Assembly: GCA_022495005.1 (NCBI GenBank)
Contig: JAGYXB010001853.1
Span: 124,001 to 188,000 of the forward strand
Length of the DNA: 64,000 nucleotides
From: Rhyacophila brunnea
Lineage: Eukaryota; Arthropoda; Insecta; Trichoptera; Rhyacophilidae
Direction: 5' to 3'
A program made the translations under genes and the position numbers. Each line of letters begins with the position of its first letter. Positions within the stretch are counted from its first letter, which is position 1. The notes below the pieces were generated by a model that was given only the letters and a program-made list of their open reading frames with translations, made no database searches and had not been told where the DNA came from. This document shows positions 11,157 to 22,789 of this stretch, one piece after another.

Positions 11157-11400
11157 TTTTGATGCTGTATTTGGGGTAAAGTGACGGAATCGAGGTGCGT
11201 GAAGTAAGCGCAACACACGGTCTCGGACTGGCGACCGGATCCGCCGCAGTTCTCCCCGCCGGCCGCGGCCCCTCCGGCCCCCTTGCCGCGGCGCGTCGCT
11301 CGAACTGCGGGATTGGTCTGCGAAGGAACTGAACTCTCTACCTACCCGCACGCCTCTCCTCTGCGCACGATCAATATTGCAAACACAGTGACGATCCAAC
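11157..11400 (-). promoter_or_regulatory. GC-rich 5' leader / promoter-proximal region of the MADF gene
   Basis: The segment about 11180-11350 is strikingly GC- and CpG-rich against an AT-rich background and lies immediately upstream of the chosen ATG. This is typical of an unmethylated or conserved promoter/5' UTR, but no TATA box or defined initiator could be identified, so the transcription start is not located. 11400-12218 upstream holds AT-rich sequence with no recognised element. Confidence 0.45.
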
Positions 11401-12218
11401 CATTGGTTGCCGAGTGCAATAATAACATTAAAACATATTATTATTAGATGGCATTTATCGTGAATCTGAAAAATTTCGATAATAGGTTTGTTGTTAATTT
11501 TTCTTTCTGTATATTTTCAAATGACTTACTATTATACATAACCTTACCACATTTGCGTGAAGTTCGATACTTTTGACAGAAATCAAGATATGGTTAGTCA
11601 AGGCAAGACTTTCCGCATGTGCAGTCGACAATAGCAACCACGAGTAACAACAATTACATTCGTCCTGGTTAATTCCTACATGCTAATAAAATTGCATGTG
11701 CGCATGTTCAAAATTACATTCTTACATTCTATTGGATTGGATGGTGACTAGACACAACATCTGAGAGTAAAAAATCCATCGTAGACGACCATACCCGTAG
11801 ACATCTGAGTAAACTCAAACAAATTGCATTATTTATTATATTATGAATATAGTTAAATGTGGTTGTAAAGTGAACTCGTTAAGAGTGCTTCCTGCTAACA
11901 TTGATATTTATATATAAGGGAATATCCTGTGTAAGCCAACCAATGTGAAAATGGCAAGAATCTTCGTCATAAATTTCGATATCTATCAATCTTTCTTTCG
12001 GTATATGTTACAGTGAACCCGCTGAACAATTAACAAAAAGTAGGCGGGACTAATATGTTTATTGTCTATCGTCATTATCGCCAACAGATTAGATCACGCC
12101 TATTGTATCGCTCGGTGCTTCTCCCACCCTTATTTCCTACCCAACGTATTGTAGTAACCCCTCTTGTTGTACGTACATTTTTCAAAGTACTTAATTATAA
12201 TAATGTCATATTATTATA

Positions 12219-12624
12219 TCGAGGGTATACTGACAGAACGCATTAACTCAGTTTTTGCTGTTTTTCTGTTTTAAATGCCAAAATGTATACAATTTTACGC
12301 TCTACGTTCTGGTAAAACGCACAAAGGCATATGATATGATGGTGAGAAAATAGAAACATTATTAAATCATATTGTTATTTTTTTTATTCTGATAGAAAGC
12401 ATGATAATGACCTAATGCGTTCTGCGTATACAAAATATAGGACTTGTAACGTGTCGTATACTGTGTTTGCCATAAAGGTTAGTCTTTATAATGTAGAAAA
12501 AATGTTTTTAAATCATAAAAAAATCTACGTGGGAGAACGCTTTGAAAAAAAAAGTAAAGTCCTTTTTGCGATTATCTCAGAACTTGTTTTAATGACTTAG
12601 TACTTTCTGTCAGTATACCCTCGA
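12219..12624. mobile_element. TA-flanked MITE (Tc1/mariner-type)
   Basis: Perfect 20-bp inverted ends TCGAGGGTATACTGACAGAA, flanked by TA on both sides (12217-12218, 12625-12626). 406 bp with no transposase remnant. A TA target duplication is the hallmark of Tc1/mariner/pogo elements; the assignment rests on that alone. Confidence 0.75.
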
Positions 12625-13907
12625 TATCCATAAGATCAGGAATTTCATAGTCTCTTTGTGCTTGATTAATAAACTTTTTGACAGTCTATTGTATATATTC
12701 TTCTTATTATTATAAAGACTAATTATTATTCAATTAAGGGATTAGTGTCAATCAAAGAAATTTCAGAAAACCTTCTTGTATATCGATGGAGACTAAACAT
12801 ATAAAAATATGCAAAGGGGGACTTCTAATTTTCGTACAAACTCTAAAATGAAAGGGTATCTATATCCCTTTTTTGCAAAAGGTTTCACCTGGAAAAAGTT
12901 TCATCATTTTTATTGTCAACCGCGTTATTTTAATTTCCATATTAAAAAGCTTACTGACACCTGGCTCACAGTTCCGTCAAAGGTGCTAGAACGAATAGGG
13001 GATATCAATGTATGCCTCTTTCACGACCCCACAAAGGATTGGTTTAGTTTTAGACTGTTTTGAACTTTTGTAAACAGCTGTCGATTACAATAATATATTT
13101 GCAAGCCTAATATTTTCTCCGTATGAGAAATAGCGTCTCATAAAACTTTATATTATTATGCAGTTGGATTACGGCGGACCTATAGATAAACTACACACTC
13201 GCGGATATTTTTAATTTTATGTGTATGGTAGATCTATGCGTGTTGATAAAAAGTGTATTTTATTGACTGTTCATAACATTGACAACAATCATAGGGAATC
13301 GATATTACCATAGGTATAGATAGAATATCAAAATGCTTGCTATATTACGTCCAAATTTGGAAATCCTGTCCCGGAGTATTAAAAATTTATTTAGCTACCC
13401 CATTTGTATAATTAATTATGCAGGTTATTGGACTGCGGAATCAACATAAAGTAATTCCCAGCACTCATTTTTCGAGTGCAGACAATCCGTCAGTCTTTTC
13501 GCACCAACAAGCATTTCCGATGATTGTATGCGGACAACCATACGTGAATGCCCAAAATTACGATAATGTGAAGTCGTTTTTTAAATAAAGCACGTGGCAT
13601 ACCTACCTACCAACTTCTTTACGAAAGTGTCACAATCTCAGCGCTACGTGTAAATTGTACGTAAACAGTTGTACGTTTACATTATAACCGTGAACATTTA
13701 TTCATATGACAGTTGCCAGAATACCATTGATACCGAATGACACGTTCTTCGCCCAGCTTTACGCCGAGCGGTAATTTGTACACATTTTATAATAGTCTGT
13801 ATATTATGTATTAAATACAATAATTATGTACCTGTACAAATAATATAGTTTCTGTATTAATTTAGTAGGTATCTACAATTCACTAGACATCAAATTTCAG
13901 TGCATAA
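12625..13907. other. AT-rich spacer, nothing recognised
   Basis: An 84-codon open frame at 12809-13063 has no recognisable family. A short imperfect palindrome with GTACGT motifs at 13650-13682 resembles family D ends but is too short to call. Confidence 0.4.
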
Positions 13908-14025
13908 TGCCGGGTCCACACTGGCAACATGTCGCCGGCAACCTCGTTAAATTTTACGATAATTTCATGCTTATCGTAAAATTTAACGAGGTTGCCGGCG
14001 ACATGTTGCCAGTGTGGACCCGGCA
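13908..14025. mobile_element. Perfect-hairpin MITE with TAA duplication (PIF/Harbinger-type)
   Basis: Two 55-bp arms (13908-13962 and 13971-14025) are exact reverse complements around an 8-nt loop; ends TGCCGGGTCCACACTGGCAA. Flanked by TAA on both sides (13905-13907, 14026-14028), the usual TWA target of PIF/Harbinger elements. No coding capacity. Transcription through it would give a fully paired RNA hairpin. Confidence 0.9.
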
Positions 14026-14153
14026 TAAGACAGAATATTTGGGAATGAAAGAAATAAATGGGAAGATGTGGAAAGTGTAAGTACTTATATTGAATAATAG
14101 GTATATATATAAATACACGCACAGGTTACTTACAACCTATATATAGGCTTACC

Positions 14154-14474
14154 CAGGGAATACAGAATTAATGGAAACTGAAATACCTAACGGGTGTGGA
14201 GTAACAGGCAACCGATCTTGAGTTCCAAAGAAAATGGGATAAACTTACAACTTAAACACGTGTCAAGAATACGGCTTTCTAAGCTTGTACTTCATTCTGA
14301 CAACTGCTATGGGTGTATGCACTGACGCTCATTCAATAATGGTGTATTTGAAGGTTGCAACACACTATTGCACGTCTGTAATGTGTGGATCATTTTCGCA
14401 GGATACTCACACATTCAAAATATAGTGTATTGGGGTGTAGACTATCGGAATTCTATTTATTGATTTGTACTGTG
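14154..14474 (+). mobile_element. Family C element, copy C1
   Basis: Starts CAGGGAATACAG, ends TTGTACTGTG, with internal family blocks GGGTGTGGAG, AACCGATCT, ACACGTGTCAAGAATACG, ACGCTCATTCAAT and TTGCACGTCT. The flanking 8-mers no longer match. Confidence 0.8.
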
Positions 14475-15289
14475 CCTATACTCTTATGGGCTTTCCAGAC
14501 GTTTTTCTCGAACGATTTATTTCTAATTATAACCGGCGCAGTGTATTCGGATGTATAGCAATCCTAGACACTGATGATGGCCGAATCCTACTGCAAGATA
14601 TTAATCACAACAATTAAAAAAAACGAATTGATCAATAGAATTTGTTACTTACTTATTATTTATTTAAAGTATAAATATTTGATATGATGATATGCTTAAT
14701 ATTGTATAAAATAACAATGAATCCATAATCGCTAACATCCTGCCAAAACGCCCACCGTCCAGAAGTTCAACAGAATCGACTATTCATCCGCTATTCTTGA
14801 ATTCGATCTTTGGTTTTCAGATGACTGAAATGTAAAATAATTGTTGTATCGACAGGAAATGGTGGCCGCAGGTTTAGTGCAGGACTGAATACTTTATGAA
14901 TTTATTTATGACCATTCTTTTTTGCACGTCCGGTATTTTAAGTGTTTTTGCATACATATTATTTTTATTGTATTTGAGACTGAGGAAAAAGTGTTTAAAT
15001 ATTAATTGATTTTTTACAGTTATATTAATATGTTTTTATTCTTTCATGGTTTGTAAATTTAATTAATCATATAAGTACATTTATCAGCATCAGGTCGGCG
15101 GAGGTCTGGGTGAAAACCTCCCCAAGTTGTTCGCTGCATTGCCCTACGATTGTCCTCTCGCCGAGTGACATTTCATCAGCTTGACGACCTCTATGATATC
15201 GCGTACTCATGGTTTCGCGGTTTACCTTATAATATTTCCCGTTGTGCCCACCATGCACCTTTCCACGTCACGTTGCGAAACTTTGTAGA
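14475..15289. other. AT-rich spacer, nothing recognised
   Basis: No family member or coding homology seen, except that 15070-15260 (minus) could be an older extension of the LINE tail next to it. Confidence 0.35.
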
Positions 15290-15385
15290 TTATACATATC
15301 ATTACCCAGGGTCGATCCATTGCTGGATGAAGGCGTCCCCATAGCTCTATTCACTCTTATCCTTAAGTTCATCACAGTCACGTAT
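15290..15385 (-). pseudogene. Decayed LINE reverse-transcriptase C-terminus
   Basis: Minus-strand reading gives SYGDAFIQQWIDPG then stops, the characteristic extreme C-terminus of an insect non-LTR endonuclease/reverse transcriptase. It matches the corresponding end at 44580-44880 (SYGEAFI). Short and heavily decayed. Confidence 0.45.
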
Positions 15386-18300
15386 TCATAAAAACAAGTT
15401 CTGTAATTTTAATACTTTCTATTTATATGTATTCCATATCTATATTGTGTGGTCATGTGGTGACACACCAGCCGCAAAGCACGGCCGATACAGTTCAGAA
15501 AAACAAGATTGGTAAAGAGAGAATGCAGAGATGTTTAAAACAGCGGTCGTGTTTTTCTGGTCAGTATAATTATTATATAGACGCATTTTGCGGGTGGTGT
15601 ATCCATTATCCTTTGAGTTGTTTCTATACTAATTTGCTAAATATTTATACCTTCCTAATCTCCAAACTGCTGAAGTGACAATAGTGTGTCTTGTCGTTTC
15701 GCTGAATGCATAATCACTGGTACTGGGTCGACCAGTCGTACCCCAGACGCCCAAACTAGATAAAATTGATGAATGGCCTTCCTAAATGCTGCTGGATGAA
15801 TAGATAGATTATGCGGAAATAATATGTGCCAGTAAAAAGGTGTAGACCAAGAAAATATGGCGAAGCAAGGTGTCGAAACTCGGTTACTGAGATGTTGATG
15901 ATGGTTTTAATGCTACTAAATACTTCAAACTATAATTATTATTATTGTTCAATATTCGACTACCGTCATTCATACTATGAACAATAGTGTGTAAAAATAT
16001 ATAGGAAGTAGGAACCACCAGTACCTATAAGTTGTCATAACATAACATTTGACATAATACCTAATTCAATACTTTTTATACTGTGATGAGGTTAGTTCTA
16101 AATTCGAACACCTGACGATTTATGATAGTATCTATATCTATAGCTAGTCTATTGAGTGACGTGTAAAGTACCTATTTATAGATTTTTTTAAAAACCAATT
16201 TTGTTTTATTTACATATTAGCATGTGTTTATGGAGTAGGCACCTACCTAAAATTAGTATGTTGAAAGTAGGAATAGTTATTTTGAAAAATCACGAGATTC
16301 AAATCAGTTTTTAACAGATAGTAATTGCTTGTGCATGCCTTATCATTTTTCGTCAACTAGATCGTTAGGTAATTTAACAGAGAAGAGAAGGCAGAATATC
16401 ACGATCTAATTAACTATAGTGGGTACATAATCATAAATAATCTCTCTTTTTTTCAACTAAAATTAATTTCTAAATTAAGTGCAAGACCGACATTTATTTC
16501 TGCGCAACGGTAAAACTAAAACTGAGAGGTCATAAGGTCAGGTCATTCGTGTCTGTCGTTTGAATGACAGAATACTCGATAAGAAAATTATTTACTCTTC
16601 ATTATTCATTATCGCCTGGTACATTCAAGTGAAAGCTATTTAATAACGCCATTATTCTCTATGGTGCTCAAAAACTGGCATAATTCACCACATTACCTAT
16701 ATTCCAGATATTTTGGATTGGTCATATTTGGATTATAGTGTGGGTTGAATCTGCAATTTTTCCTGTTTCGACGTCATTATATTTTTTTTACTGAACTGCT
16801 ATAATACAATTAAAAAATAAAGTAAACAAAACGTGAAATTGTCAAATAAATCAAACAATCTTTCAATTAAAACCTGATTCTAAATCCAATTGAAATATCC
16901 AAACATGCAACACACGTCCAAGTTGAACAATGCAAGATAAAATGGCTGCCTCGTAATTGTATTCATATGAGCTGATGTAACAGGCAAGCATGTGAGGGAA
17001 GAGATAAATCGCCTAGGACAGGGCACCACCTGTCCCTTGCACCCTCCCCCCTCGATCAAAACCGCTCTTGGGCAGGCAGCAGTCAGTCGGGGGGCAACGA
17101 ACGGCGCCCCCGTTCTATACCTCTTCCCGTTTTATGCGCGCCTGGTACATGCTCAACTTTTTATGGGGACACAATAATGCAACTTTATTTTTTTTATATT
17201 TCAAGCACGGCTGACGATCATCATGTCTCACTGACCGCATTATCACGAGTTCGCCATATTTCCTTTTTTTTTTCAAGCATAAAAGCGCACATCTTCGTCA
17301 TCAACTCAAAGGAAGTGAAAATTGTTGTCACTTATTTTTATTAAATTCTTGAATGACGCTGTTTACTAAATGTAAAGAAAATATATCATTTTATTCTTAT
17401 ATTGTATTTAGAATATTTAGATTATCTTCGGCGGTTTTCTCTTTGTTTGACGTACAGCTTCGAATAAATAGTGTACTATTTTTAGTACAGAACATTCCTA
17501 TAAGTATATTTTTGGATGATTCACACTCTATCTATATTTTGTTTTAGTATTTACAATGTATGTTGTGACTTATAGCATGTCGGGGTACCAATTATGAAAC
17601 TTTAATGGTAGGTAATGAACTCACATTAAATCGAATCGATTCTCGACCGCAGTAGCGTAATTATGATAACATTGATAACTGATAACTTGTTTACTGTTTA
17701 ATATTAATTGATAATGTAGTATTTAAATGTATTTATATTTTGTAGGTCAACTATAAATTATATTACTCAAAAAGTTATTGGTTAGATTTAGTCACAATCA
17801 TTTTACTTTCGTCAATACCCATGTGCCGCATTTTGACTGAGGTACATAATTTTGTTAAATTTCTTCTGAGTTTTGATACGACTACAAATTCTTACAAACT
17901 ATTAACTATTGTATCAGTCGACCACATTACAATAAAATGTAAATGTCTATGCTAAGTTGTATCATCGCACGGGCGTATTATGCATTAATTTTTCATCATT
18001 CAAAACGGATTTTCTTTCTTAGTGTCGTGTTTCATTGCAACAAAATAGTTTCGCCGTAGGCGGCCGCCCGATCCATTATTGCTCTGCCGCGAATCTTTAC
18101 AATGCAATACATAAATGCGCTATATAATATTATGCTGTAAGTGTATCTTTATTCTTTACGTTGGTAATCTCTCTTCGTCGGTAACATAAACGAATTAACT
18201 TGCATTTCCTCATTAGCGCTCGCCATAAAGTCAAAAAAGTTGCCAACTTTTTAACGTTTTACTTGCCAGAACTAGCACTTTTCGATAGGCATCTTAGCAT

Positions 18301-18527
18301 GCAAAAAATGCATCTAGCGTATGGCGTTTTTATCAGCGTTTTTTGATGCCTTCAACAGCTTTAAATGTGCTGAAAATCAGCTAGATATTTACAACGCAAT
18401 GAAACAAAAGGAGCATTCTTGACGTTATAGTGATATAATGGTATCAAATATTATAATAAAATGTGTGCTTAGGCATGTGGCATCATGCAGCAGGCGTGAA
18501 AGAAAAATAAAACGTGAATCCCCACGC
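15386..18527. other. Mostly unassigned AT-rich region
   Basis: Apart from the J copy at 16000-16120, the only distinctive part is a GC-rich island at about 17010-17130 with C/G runs and an imperfect GGACAGG...CCTGTCC hairpin. It carries a chance open frame; no protein family is recognised. Confidence 0.4.
16000..16120 (-). repeat. Dispersed repeat J, copy 2
   Basis: Reverse-oriented, diverged match to 163-300 (shared core around TTAGTTCTAAATTCGAACACC). No terminal structure identified. Confidence 0.5.
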
Positions 18528-18608
18528 ATAGTTACCTCTTATCTCTTCTACTCTGGAGAATAGTTACCTCTTATCGTTTCTACTCTGAAGCATAGTTACC
18601 TCTTATCG
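18528..18608. repeat. Short tandem array, 32-bp unit, about 2.5 copies
   Basis: ATAGTTACCTCTTATC starts at 18528, 18560 and 18592; the second half of the unit (TTCTACTCTG) is kept in the first two copies only. Confidence 0.85.
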
Positions 18609-18821
18609 TCGCGCAGTAGGCTCTTTTAACAGTACCTAGCAGAATAGTTTGTCGATTATTGCAATGACGTCAATGCGGTAGATGAATAAACATTGCATTT
18701 TAATTATATACCTATGTATTATTAAAATCTAATTTTCAATGTAAGATTTTTGATGGTATCGATGGTCACTTTACCTACCTTTTTTTTCGACCATGTCCGA
18801 TCCTAATAAGATCATATTATA

Positions 18822-19025
18822 GGCCTCCACAGAGTGGAGATTTGTATTAACAGATTTTAGTTTTACGAGAACTGGATGTCAGCCACTTGCTCAACCTATT
18901 AGGTCCATACTCTGACTCATACACAAATTGAAAAACAATATGTGTACTTAGGTACCCGACCCAGGATTTGAACGGGATCCCACGACGCTACAGGCCGACG
19001 CTTAAACCGCGTGGCCATCGTGGGG
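18822..19025 (-). mobile_element. tRNA-derived SINE, type 2
   Basis: On the minus strand the head starts about 19025 with CCACGATGGCCACGCGGTTT (box A-like) and continues to a box B GTTCAAATCC with a GGGATCCC arm, then a non-tRNA body. The body (TTGTATTAACAGATTTT, TTTTTACGAGAA, TGGATG) recurs at 25903-25972. The 3' end is not well defined. Confidence 0.7.
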
Positions 19026-19931
19026 TAATAACCGTTTTTATCTACGGTGAATACGGCCCTGCACATTGGCAGTCTACCATTTTCTTACTGTAATTAAGCT
19101 ATATATAGAAATAAACATCAAAAATTCTCATACATAAATCAAAATGCATTATAGGTATATACAATATTAGTAGGTATTCTTGTTTACCTGTCTCCGAATT
19201 CGCCGGCTCGCATTGCGAAGAAACTAGTTTCAGATTGACATTACGATAATAAGAACCGGTTCGCAGTTAAAATCACATTAAGTTAAATTGATGCCCATAA
19301 TATTATTATTTTTCTCATCGCGGTCTCTCTTCGCCCAGAGCCCTGGATTAATAACCTCACGAGGCAGAAGAAAGATCAATGCTCTACCGTTTTACCTTTG
19401 TGTTTTGATTTTGGTGGGTACCTAGGTAGTCCATATCAGTTATGAGTCGCGTGACACGTGTTTGATTTGAACATTAGTCATTTTATGATTTATAAAGAAA
19501 CATCGTGTACTTTTTTATGTCGTGATTGTAATAAATTGCGGAATTAATAATATTGTATTTAATACTATAATATGACCTTTTGGTTGTTTAATAAATCCGT
19601 CATTTCAATCAATCCGTTGATTCCAGTTCGTGGGTATGATCCAGTTTCATGCCTCCATTTGACACACTCATGTCGACTTTCGTAAATTTTATCAATCAAT
19701 GCAATACATTAGTCAATACCTGTTATTGATTATATCTCTTATAGTTCTTCCATCGAGCGATGTTCCGTCGCTCAAGCAAGCTCCACGTATCCATTAAGTA
19801 CACCTCACTATTCCATAACATAAAAATAACTTCTGAAATCTTCAACCGAATGGGATTTCAATTCACAATACATAATTATCACATGCCGGGCAAGTGCTTT
19901 ACTAATTAAGCTACCAACGCACTCGAGTAAA
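19026..19931. other. AT-rich spacer, nothing recognised
   Basis: No gene or repeat copy identified. Confidence 0.4.
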
Positions 19932-20299
19932 GCGTCGATTACATTGAGCTACTTTACGAGCTGTTTGTTGGCGAATTTAAAAGCGGGCGATTCAGCTACT
20001 GCGATTGTGATGATGACAAACAAAACTTTCCATTCGCTGAGAAGCCACAAGCCAGCGACTATTTTGACAGAACGTAGTTCTTTTTTTTACCGGGAGGTTG
20101 CTACTACGCTCTACTGCGCAGACGCAGTCGGCCCACACGCCGGCGTGTAGCGTGTAAAGTTGACTGGCTTTCAACTTTTCTCGGTAGATTGTTTACAATT
20201 TGCTTGTTAGCTTGTTCGGTGATGACACTGGGCGACTTTACAGGCAGATTGTAAATTCGACAACATGCAGCTCGTAAAGTAGCTCAATGTAATTGACGC
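19932..20299. mobile_element. Long-TIR element, 368 bp
   Basis: Inverted ends of about 51 bp: GCGTCGATTACATTGAGCTA at left versus (reversed right) GCGTCAATTACATTGAGCTA, homology continuing through CTTTACGAGCTG and GTCGAATTTA. The interior is GC-richer with chance open frames. No TSD is clear, so the superfamily is not assigned. Confidence 0.7.
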
Positions 20300-20998
20300 A
20301 TTAAGTTTTCGTGTTGGTATTCTGTATCTGAATCACTGACTACTCGTAGAAGTGTTGGCTACTTGATTATTTGTCTAAAATAATGTAATTTTTAAAGTAT
20401 GGTATAACAATTTGAATTTACATGTTTTTTACGTACAAACATTATAATATTGTGTGTACACAGTTGTTCAAAAGTAGGGATAGTTCCAATCGTAATGCAC
20501 TTACCATTATCGACCTTTAGCATTTATTTTATAGGTACCCACTACCCAGCGTAACTCTGCAGGCTACCTTTTACAGAAGACGTCATGAATCATGAACGGT
20601 TAACATGATTTAGTTTGTATTATTCTGAAGCATAAAGTACCTACTTGGAAGTAAATTAAACAAGCAGATGCTCTCACGTGAGCACTTCATTTTTATTGTA
20701 CAAACAACCGTTAATTACTGACGCTAGAGGTGTACGTTGACTTTAGTATATCTTTATATTGTTACCGAGTTTAATAATTTATAAGCATTCCTATGTCAGT
20801 ATTATCATCAACTAATGTAGTAATGTAGACTGTAGAGGTGTTTCACCGTGCGCCCACCAAAACGTTGGGTCGTTGCATTTTTATGTATGTATGCCCTTCT
20901 TATTTCACGTAGACATACCTCACCAACCGGCTTTCACATTGCCTACGTCGGGAGGGTTGACAGGCGAGCGGAGGGTCGGAATGATGTGTTTGGTGGTA

Positions 20999-21370
20999 TT
21001 GTCCGACGAAATCGGCGTGTAGTCGAATGTAGAAGACTTGCAGTGACGTACCTGTCATGGCGGCAACGCGTGCTTGGGGCGTATTTAAGTAATGTATCGG
21101 TTCTTCTTTTAGATACGACTCCTTTCCTGTTTCGCAATGAAAAGTTTACTAATAATAATTCCAACATCACCCCCGATCGTTTTAGATACATTTTTTTATA
21201 AAAAGCTTCAAATTGCATAATTTGACAGATCCGTATATCGCGAGAGCGTAAAATGAAATGTTAAAATTTTTGGGGCGTTTCTCATTTGAAAACAGAAGTG
21301 CGATTGTCTCCACTGGAGGGGATTGTTAATTCACAGTTTTAAGACGTAGAAAAGAAGTCCTCTTAGTCTT
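20999..21370 (+). mobile_element. Family H element, copy 2
   Basis: Begins TTGTCCGACGAAATCGGCG; shares with 28013-28362 the blocks CAGTGACGTACCTGTC, TTTACTAATAATAATT, AAAAAGCTTCAAATT, GAGCGTAAAATGAAATG, and GGAGGGGATTGTTA. Same family, reversed, at 870-1200. Confidence 0.7.
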
Positions 21371-22589
21371 AAGAATTAAAACCTCTCCAAATTTTTGTTT
21401 TAGTCGATATTTGTTTCGGTTGGTTATATTTAATATTACATTATTACCATTGACACTTTTTAGTTGAAATTGACAGGACTTTCGATAGAAATAATTCTAT
21501 ATTGAAACCCCTACTTATGTATGGCTGAAACTGTATTTTCTACTTAATTAATAAACTGATTTTACATTAATAAATTTTCATTATCATCTGATAGCTTGTC
21601 AAACTCCTGGCAACCTTGCATAGTAATCAAGCATTTAAATTTTAAACCCATGGCCCGTGCAATCAATGAGAGGCCAATGTTTTTTTTTAACTCACGTTTA
21701 CTACATGAAGATTACATAAATTACCCGATTGTAAGAATGGGTAGGCATTGAACAATGGCCCAAATGCATTCCGAGAATTTATTATGTTTTCTTTGATAAG
21801 TTTGTACGTTTTCACGTTCGTTGACTGAACTAAGTCCATTGAACTATTAAATTAAAAGAACCTTCTCCGTTACGCAAAAAATGCAAAGTTTCCAAACACA
21901 TATCAAACAGCTTAAGCAACAAAATATGATTCAGAAAATGAATCCTACTTGCTGTCCATTAATAAAATTGTAGTTCGTGGAATTTTTATTCAAATTGATT
22001 TAAGTTTTTTGTAAGTTTTTGGTGCTTTAGTATGAAAATTTCAACACTTACGTACTTAATATTAATGTACATTCGCGATCCTAGTACGGACATGTCCAAC
22101 GTGTCAACGTCAACCACCGCACATATTAATTTTGTAGAAAGTAGTATGTATGCGATACCGAAGTTTTGATTTGCTTAAATTATAGTCTCATTTTTTTACC
22201 ACATTCTTCACATAGGTACTCATTTCTCACAGAACGAATGTCATCCATAACTATAATATTTTAGTTCACACTTTTTCATGGTATAGTAATTTGACGAGTT
22301 CAATTATCTACGCAATAATTATAATATTTTAAAGTACACAATTTATTGTTCAATATAAAAAATAGTAAGATCCAGGGAACATTCTAATGGTAGATTATGC
22401 GTTTTATAACTTTACATTTTTTTGAAATTTTTACTACACTGATACGCCTCTTTGCCTGTTTATCTCGTACTTATAAAATTATATTCACTTGTAGTAATAA
22501 ATAAGCAAATAGATAATATGTAAAAAAAAAATTGAATACTATATTATTATCTCCCTCATTTTCATCCTAGAGCCGGTGTGCAAAGTTAT
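21371..22589. other. AT-rich spacer, nothing recognised
   Basis: No coding homology or repeat ends identified. Confidence 0.4.
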
Positions 22590-22789
22590 GAAGCGTATAG
22601 GTTCTATGTGTGGTAGAAACAAGGTGTGGAGAACTAAGGGATTTAAAGTTCGCGCATTTAATATTAGTGATATTTGATGACATTCTGGAGGCTTTGTATA
22701 TTTAACATTTTATTGCCTGACCGCCATAATTAATTCCGTTTTCTTGGTCTTGACTAGCTTTACATTTATATTATCTTATTAATCTGTTC
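22590..22789 (+). repeat. Old family C/F-related copy
   Basis: Contains GGTGTGGAGAAC, GTTCGCGCATTTAATATTAG, GATGACATTCTGG and ends TTAATCTGTTCTGTG, identical to the right end of family C. The interior resembles the F duplication. Left boundary unclear. Confidence 0.55.

Noticed and set aside
18528..18608. CRISPR-like array
   Set aside because: Repeats are contiguous 32-bp tandem units without spacers, in an animal-type genome.
20848..21218. 117-codon plus and 91-codon minus open frames
   Set aside because: They overlap each other and a family H element copy.
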